Shown here: piece after piece, positions 9,724 through 12,303 of the stretch
Numbering within the stretch: the first letter of the stretch is position 1
Layout: each line of letters begins with the position of its first letter
Assembly (NCBI RefSeq): GCF_017377655.1
Contig: NZ_JAFREL010000117.1
Coordinates: 1-12,303 of the forward strand
Origin: Candidatus Enterococcus ferrettii
GTDB lineage: Bacteria; Bacillota; Bacilli; Lactobacillales; Enterococcaceae
Length of the DNA stretch: 12,303 nucleotides
Direction of reading: 5' to 3'
Position numbers and translations under genes: made by a program
Notes under the pieces: model-generated
The model's database searches: none
Told to the model about the DNA's origin: nothing
Seen by the model: the letters and a program-made list of their open reading frames with translations, nothing else

Positions 9724-9920
9724 GTTATTTCGCGGTACCACCCGAGTTCAACCCAAAAGGTTGCTCCTTAGTTTGACAAGTATCGACTGTCTACCGGCTT
9801 TTCTTTCAAAAAGCACAGATTCCGAAACTGGATTTCTTTAAGCTGTCTGTTGGTTTACACCGTCCACCAACTCTCTAAAAAGACAAACTTATGTACTTGG
9901 TTTCCTGCATTGATATGAAT
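9676..9920 (-). promoter_or_regulatory. T-box riboswitch leader of serS (tRNA-Ser sensing)
   Basis: The minus strand carries the T-box core GGGTGGTACCGCG at 9743-9731 just before a strong terminator. Upstream is a Stem I region with AGAGAG at 9876-9871 and the conserved GGTG...AACC distal part. T-box RNAs bind a specific uncharged tRNA through a specifier codon and the tRNA acceptor end, favouring antitermination. Two serine codons followed by a purine lie where the specifier should be: UCC at 9832-9830 and UCU at 9819-9817. I cannot fold the RNA to choose between them. The leader is about 265 bases to the serS start, a normal length. Confidence 0.95.
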
Positions 9921-9926
9921 ATAAAC

Positions 9927-9955
9927 AGTATAAGCAAAAAGAAAATTAAAGTCAA
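9927..9955 (-). promoter_or_regulatory. serS promoter
   Basis: On the minus strand, TTGACT at 9955-9950, a 17-base spacer and TATACT at 9932-9927. Each hexamer differs from consensus by one base. Transcription would start near 9920, at the beginning of the T-box leader. Confidence 0.88.
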
Positions 9956-9969
9956 TGTTCTTTAATTTT
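9942..9969. repeat. AT-only inverted repeat between croS and serS, overlapping the serS -35
   Basis: AAAATTAAAG at 9942-9951 and CTTTAATTTT at 9960-9969 are perfect complements around an eight-base loop. The repeat begins five bases after the croS stop and a T-rich tract follows on the minus strand, so it may be a weak croS terminator. It also covers the serS -35 hexamer, so it could instead be a protein site. Confidence 0.5.
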
Positions 9970-9973
9970 TAAG

Positions 9974-11137
9974 TTACTTTGCTAGATTGGCTTTCAAAGG
10001 CAAGTGAATAATGAAGGATGTCCATTGTTTATTAGATTGAGCATAAATGTAACCACCATGCAAATTAACAATATTTTGAGAAATAGCCAACCCTAAACCA
10101 GTACCACTAATTTCTTGTGATCGGGACTCATCGACACGGTAAAATCGATCAAATAATTGATCCAAAGATTCACGCGGAATAGGGACACCATTGTTTTTAA
10201 CTGTTATAATGGCCTCGGTATTTGCCTTTTCAAGTTGCATTACAATTCGTGTAGCACGACCACCGTACTTAAGCGCATTAGTGATAAGATTATTAAATAC
10301 GCGAACGAGTTTTTCAGTGTCGCCGTCCATAATTAAACTATTTTCAGAAGTTTCCACAGATATCTGTATATTCTTTTTATTAGCTTCTAGTTCGAAATCA
10401 GCGGCTAATTGTTCTAACAATTGCACCATGTCAAAAGACATAGCATTGACAGGGACAGTAGGTTGACGAACTTTGGTATATTCAAATAGGTCATCAACGA
10501 GTGACTTCATCTGTTTTGCCTTAACATAGGCGATATGCGTATATTTGAGAACTTCTTCTTTTGATTGATATTGTCCATCTTCAATGAGACCAAGATAACC
10601 TATAATGGAAGTTAAAGGTGTTCTTATATCATGACTGACATTAGTTATCAGTTCATCTTTTGATTTTTCAATTTCACGTTCATCTTCAATTGCAGCTACA
10701 GTACTATCAACCAAGCCATTAATACTAGCAACGACTTTACTCAAATCACCGCGCAATTCAAAAGGAATTCGGTAATCGTAATTTCCGTTAGCTATATAAT
10801 GTAGCTCATTAATGATATGTCTTAACTGCATTTGGCGATAACGGCGAATCAGTCGCCAAAACACAACTAGTGCATCAACCACGAAAAAAAACGGAAAAAG
10901 AAAGTTTCGAGCACTTAAAAAAATATCAGTATTGAAATTTTGTGCAAAGATATTTCGTGAATTGTAGATAGCATCACTCAAATTGGGTGAATTTTCAATC
11001 ATTTGAGTAAGAACGACCATAATAGCAACATTTAATAGAAGTAAAATGATAATAGTGACGATACCCTCAGCAATTAGCTCGCTAATTTCCTTTGAAGTAA
11101 GAGTAACTCTCCGTTTTTTTTCTACTTTATTTTGCAT
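9974..11137 (-). CDS. croS: Sensor histidine kinase, CroS ortholog (VanS-like)
   Basis: Membrane sensor kinase that phosphorylates CroR; in Enterococcus faecalis CroRS responds to cell-wall stress and is needed for intrinsic cephalosporin resistance. The 387-residue protein has two membrane segments (about 24-46 and 77-97) enclosing a short outer loop of roughly 30 residues, a HAMP-like linker, the HisKA motif NVSHDIRTPLTS with His169, an N box NNLITNALKYGG (Asn287), NNGVPIP as the G1 box, and GTGLGLAI (345-352). The very small outer domain suggests sensing at the membrane. The ATG at 11137 overlaps croR by 11 bases, implying coupling; its ribosome binding site (GGGGAG) is rather distant. The croS name rests on synteny with serS and guaB plus domain type. 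Confidence 0.85.
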   Translation of the reverse strand: MQNKVEKKRRVTLTSKEISELIAEGIVTIIILLLLNVAIMVVLTQMIENSPNLSDAIYNSRNIFAQNFNTDIFLSARNFLFPFFFVVDALVVFWRLIRRYRQMQLRHIINELHYIANGNYDYRIPFELRGDLSKVVASINGLVDSTVAAIEDEREIEKSKDELITNVSHDIRTPLTSIIGYLGLIEDGQYQSKEEVLKYTHIAYVKAKQMKSLVDDLFEYTKVRQPTVPVNAMSFDMVQLLEQLAADFELEANKKNIQISVETSENSLIMDGDTEKLVRVFNNLITNALKYGGRATRIVMQLEKANTEAIITVKNNGVPIPRESLDQLFDRFYRVDESRSQEISGTGLGLAISQNIVNLHGGYIYAQSNKQWTSFIIHLPLKANLAK

Positions 11138-11816
11138 CAATCTTGTATCCGACTCCCCAAACGGTTTGAATGACTTTTTCACCATCGGTTGCCTCTTCAA
11201 TCTTATCACGTAAATGACTTACATGAACCATAACGGTTTTTGCAGAAACTATGCTTTCTTGCTTCCAAACACGTTCAAAGATTTCATCAGCACTAAATAC
11301 ACGGTTTGGATGACTGGCTAACAAATAAAGAATCCCAAATTCTAAAGCAGTCAATTGAATTTCTTTGCCATCCACAGTTTTAACTTCATGTGAATCTTTA
11401 TTGATGATCAATGATTGGATCTCTAAGATGTCGGGTTGATCTTCAGCTACTTGCATTTTTGTTCGGCGCAATAATGATTTTACACGAGCCATAACTTCCA
11501 ATGGATTGAATGGTTTAGTTACATAGTCATCTGCACCAGCTACTAACCCCTTGATTTTATCCATATCGGTTGTTTTTGCAGTTAGCATGATTATTGGAAT
11601 TTGTGACTCTTTACGCAATTCCTTTACAACCTGCATACCATCCATTACTGGCATCATAATATCTAAAATAAGCAATTCAATATCTGAAGATGTCCTCAGT
11701 TTGCTCAGTGCGTCCTTTCCATCATAGGCTTTTACGACTTCATAACCTTCGTTATGCAAGTAAATACTTAATAGTTCTACAATCTCTTTATCATCATCAG
11801 CAACTAATACTTTCAT
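11127..11816 (-). CDS. croR: OmpR-family response regulator, CroR ortholog
   Basis: DNA-binding partner of the neighbouring kinase. The 229-residue protein has a receiver domain with the acidic pocket ADDD (residues 6-9), phospho-acceptor Asp52 in LILDIMMPVMDG, Thr80 and Lys101 (KPFNPLEV), then a winged-helix domain (about 130-229) with the typical LTALEFGILYLLASHPNRVFS and TVMVHVSHLRDKIE segments and the ending VWGVGYKI. Length is standard. The ATG at 11816 is preceded by GGAGG. It is the first gene of the leftward croR-croS pair. In enterococci CroR controls cell-envelope and transport genes; its targets here are unknown. Confidence 0.87.
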   Translation of the reverse strand: MKVLVADDDKEIVELLSIYLHNEGYEVVKAYDGKDALSKLRTSSDIELLILDIMMPVMDGMQVVKELRKESQIPIIMLTAKTTDMDKIKGLVAGADDYVTKPFNPLEVMARVKSLLRRTKMQVAEDQPDILEIQSLIINKDSHEVKTVDGKEIQLTALEFGILYLLASHPNRVFSADEIFERVWKQESIVSAKTVMVHVSHLRDKIEEATDGEKVIQTVWGVGYKIDAK

Positions 11817-11853
11817 ATAATGACCTCCATATTAAAAATATATTCTTATATCT

Positions 11854-11883
11854 ATTTTACCAGAGAAATAGATTGAAGGCGAA
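11854..11883 (-). promoter_or_regulatory. Candidate croRS promoter with extended -10
   Basis: On the minus strand, TGGTAAAAT at 11862-11854 has the TG of an extended -10 plus a good -10 hexamer. The -35 candidate TTCGCC at 11883-11878, 18 bases away, is poor, as often seen with extended -10 promoters. It lies about 37 bases before the croR start. Confidence 0.5.
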
Positions 11884-12047
11884 AATACGCTTTATGAGTT
11901 TAGGAAAAATCAAGATTACGAATTGCGAAAAAAATACCCATATCTTAAAATAAACAACCCTATATCAAACTAAAAACGAACAAAAATAGTTATGTAACAT
12001 ATATATATCGGGTTTGGAAAAAGCAGAAATTTTTTTCTTCTTTTTCA
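11884..12047. other. AT-rich gap between croR and the tandem promoters
   Basis: No gene is supported. It holds A-rich tracts, an alternating AT stretch near 11999-12008, and a pyrimidine-rich run (about 12030-12046) directly upstream of the first tandem promoter. AT tracts in that position can act as UP elements for RNA polymerase. Confidence 0.5.
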
Positions 12048-12076
12048 TTGACCAACAGCCTTAAAACTGCTATATT
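12048..12076 (+). promoter_or_regulatory. Tandem promoter P1 of a probable rRNA operon
   Basis: TTGACC at 12048-12053, 17-base spacer, TATATT at 12071-12076; each hexamer is one base from consensus. A T-rich tract lies directly upstream. It points out of the window with no coding gene following. Confidence 0.8.
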
Positions 12077-12125
12077 ATTCATTGTTCGAAAAAATAAAAA
12101 CAATTTCAAATTGATAAAAAATTCG

Positions 12126-12154
12126 TTGACAGATGACTATAAATCAGTTATTCT
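12126..12154 (+). promoter_or_regulatory. Tandem promoter P2 of a probable rRNA operon
   Basis: Perfect -35 TTGACA at 12126-12131, 17-base spacer, TATTCT at 12149-12154. A-tracts lie upstream, and a G at 12161 is well placed as a start nucleotide. It begins 78 bases after P1. Confidence 0.75.
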
Positions 12155-12221
12155 ATCAAAGTCGCATCTGAACGACTCAAACAAATCTAAAAAACTTCAT
12201 CAAAAAAAGTTTAGAAAGTTG

Positions 12222-12250
12222 TTGACATCGAGTTGGCAATCTGATAAGAT
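12222..12250 (+). promoter_or_regulatory. Tandem promoter P3 of a probable rRNA operon
   Basis: Perfect -35 TTGACA at 12222-12227, 17-base spacer, TAAGAT at 12245-12250. A-tracts lie upstream and a G at 12257 is well placed as +1. The expected transcript starts with a small GTTGC/GCAAC hairpin (12257-12269 region). Confidence 0.78.
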
Positions 12251-12303
12251 TTAAAAGTTGCTGATGCAACAAGAAACAATCGAATTTATCAAGTAGACCT
12301 TTG
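12251..12303 (+). other. Start of a probable rRNA operon leader, cut by the window edge
   Basis: After P3 comes a short GTTGC-TGAT-GCAAC hairpin. The window then ends in AGACCTTTG, which resembles the first half of boxA, the antitermination signal of rRNA leaders in Firmicutes (CTCTTTGAAAACT-like). No rRNA sequence itself is present. The identification is an inference from the triple promoter, the absence of a coding frame, and this ending. Confidence 0.6.

Noticed and set aside
11690..11953. Rightward frame opposite the start of croR
   Set aside because: Antisense to a clear response regulator gene, with no ribosome binding site or recognisable protein.
12048..12254. Rightward 68-codon frame in the promoter region
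   Set aside because: It spans the three tandem promoters, is low-complexity Lys/Asn/Ser, and has no ribosome binding site.

Overview
The window is low-GC Firmicute chromosome and looks like Enterococcaceae. The evidence is strong AGGAGG-type ribosome binding sites, -35/-10 promoters with 17-base spacers, a serine T-box leader, and a set of genes (rsmG-parA-parB-DUF951-ychF-DUF1129, guaB, serS, and a two-component pair matching CroRS) that I recall lying together in Enterococcus faecalis. Very AT-rich spacers and one apparently decayed gene would also fit a reduced relative such as Melissococcus; that genus assignment is a guess. The parAB genes and a parS site suggest a position near the replication origin.

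Layout. Positions 1-235 hold no gene I can support. aroE (shikimate dehydrogenase) runs leftward at 294-1172 and ends in a clear terminator. After a divergent intergenic region containing parS-like half-sites in reversed orientation and a 14-base palindrome, a tight rightward operon runs from 1428 to 5865: rsmG, parA, parB, a DUF951 small protein, ychF and a DUF1129 membrane protein, closed by a terminator at 5873-5904. A near-perfect parS site (5511-5526) lies inside the DUF1129 gene. Positions 5905-6364 are AT-rich with several inverted repeats, followed by a probable dead reading frame (6365-6748) that runs into the guaB promoter region. guaB (6789-8273, rightward) and serS (8384-9655, leftward) converge on one bidirectional terminator. 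serS has its own promoter and a T-box riboswitch. Behind it lies a leftward two-component system, croR-croS (9974-11816). From about 12048 to the right edge there are three tandem rightward promoters and a boxA-like end, as expected just upstream of a ribosomal RNA operon that begins outside the window.

How the genes work together. ParA and ParB act with the internal parS site in origin segregation. RsmG and YchF are ribosome-associated functions in the same transcript. GuaB sets the GTP supply. SerS is controlled by uncharged serine tRNA. CroRS is a cell-wall-stress sensor in enterococci. No defence system, transposon, CRISPR array or complete novel system was seen. The points most worth a second look are the parS site and reversed half-sites, the decayed frame before guaB, the repeat overlapping the serS promoter, and the triple promoter array.
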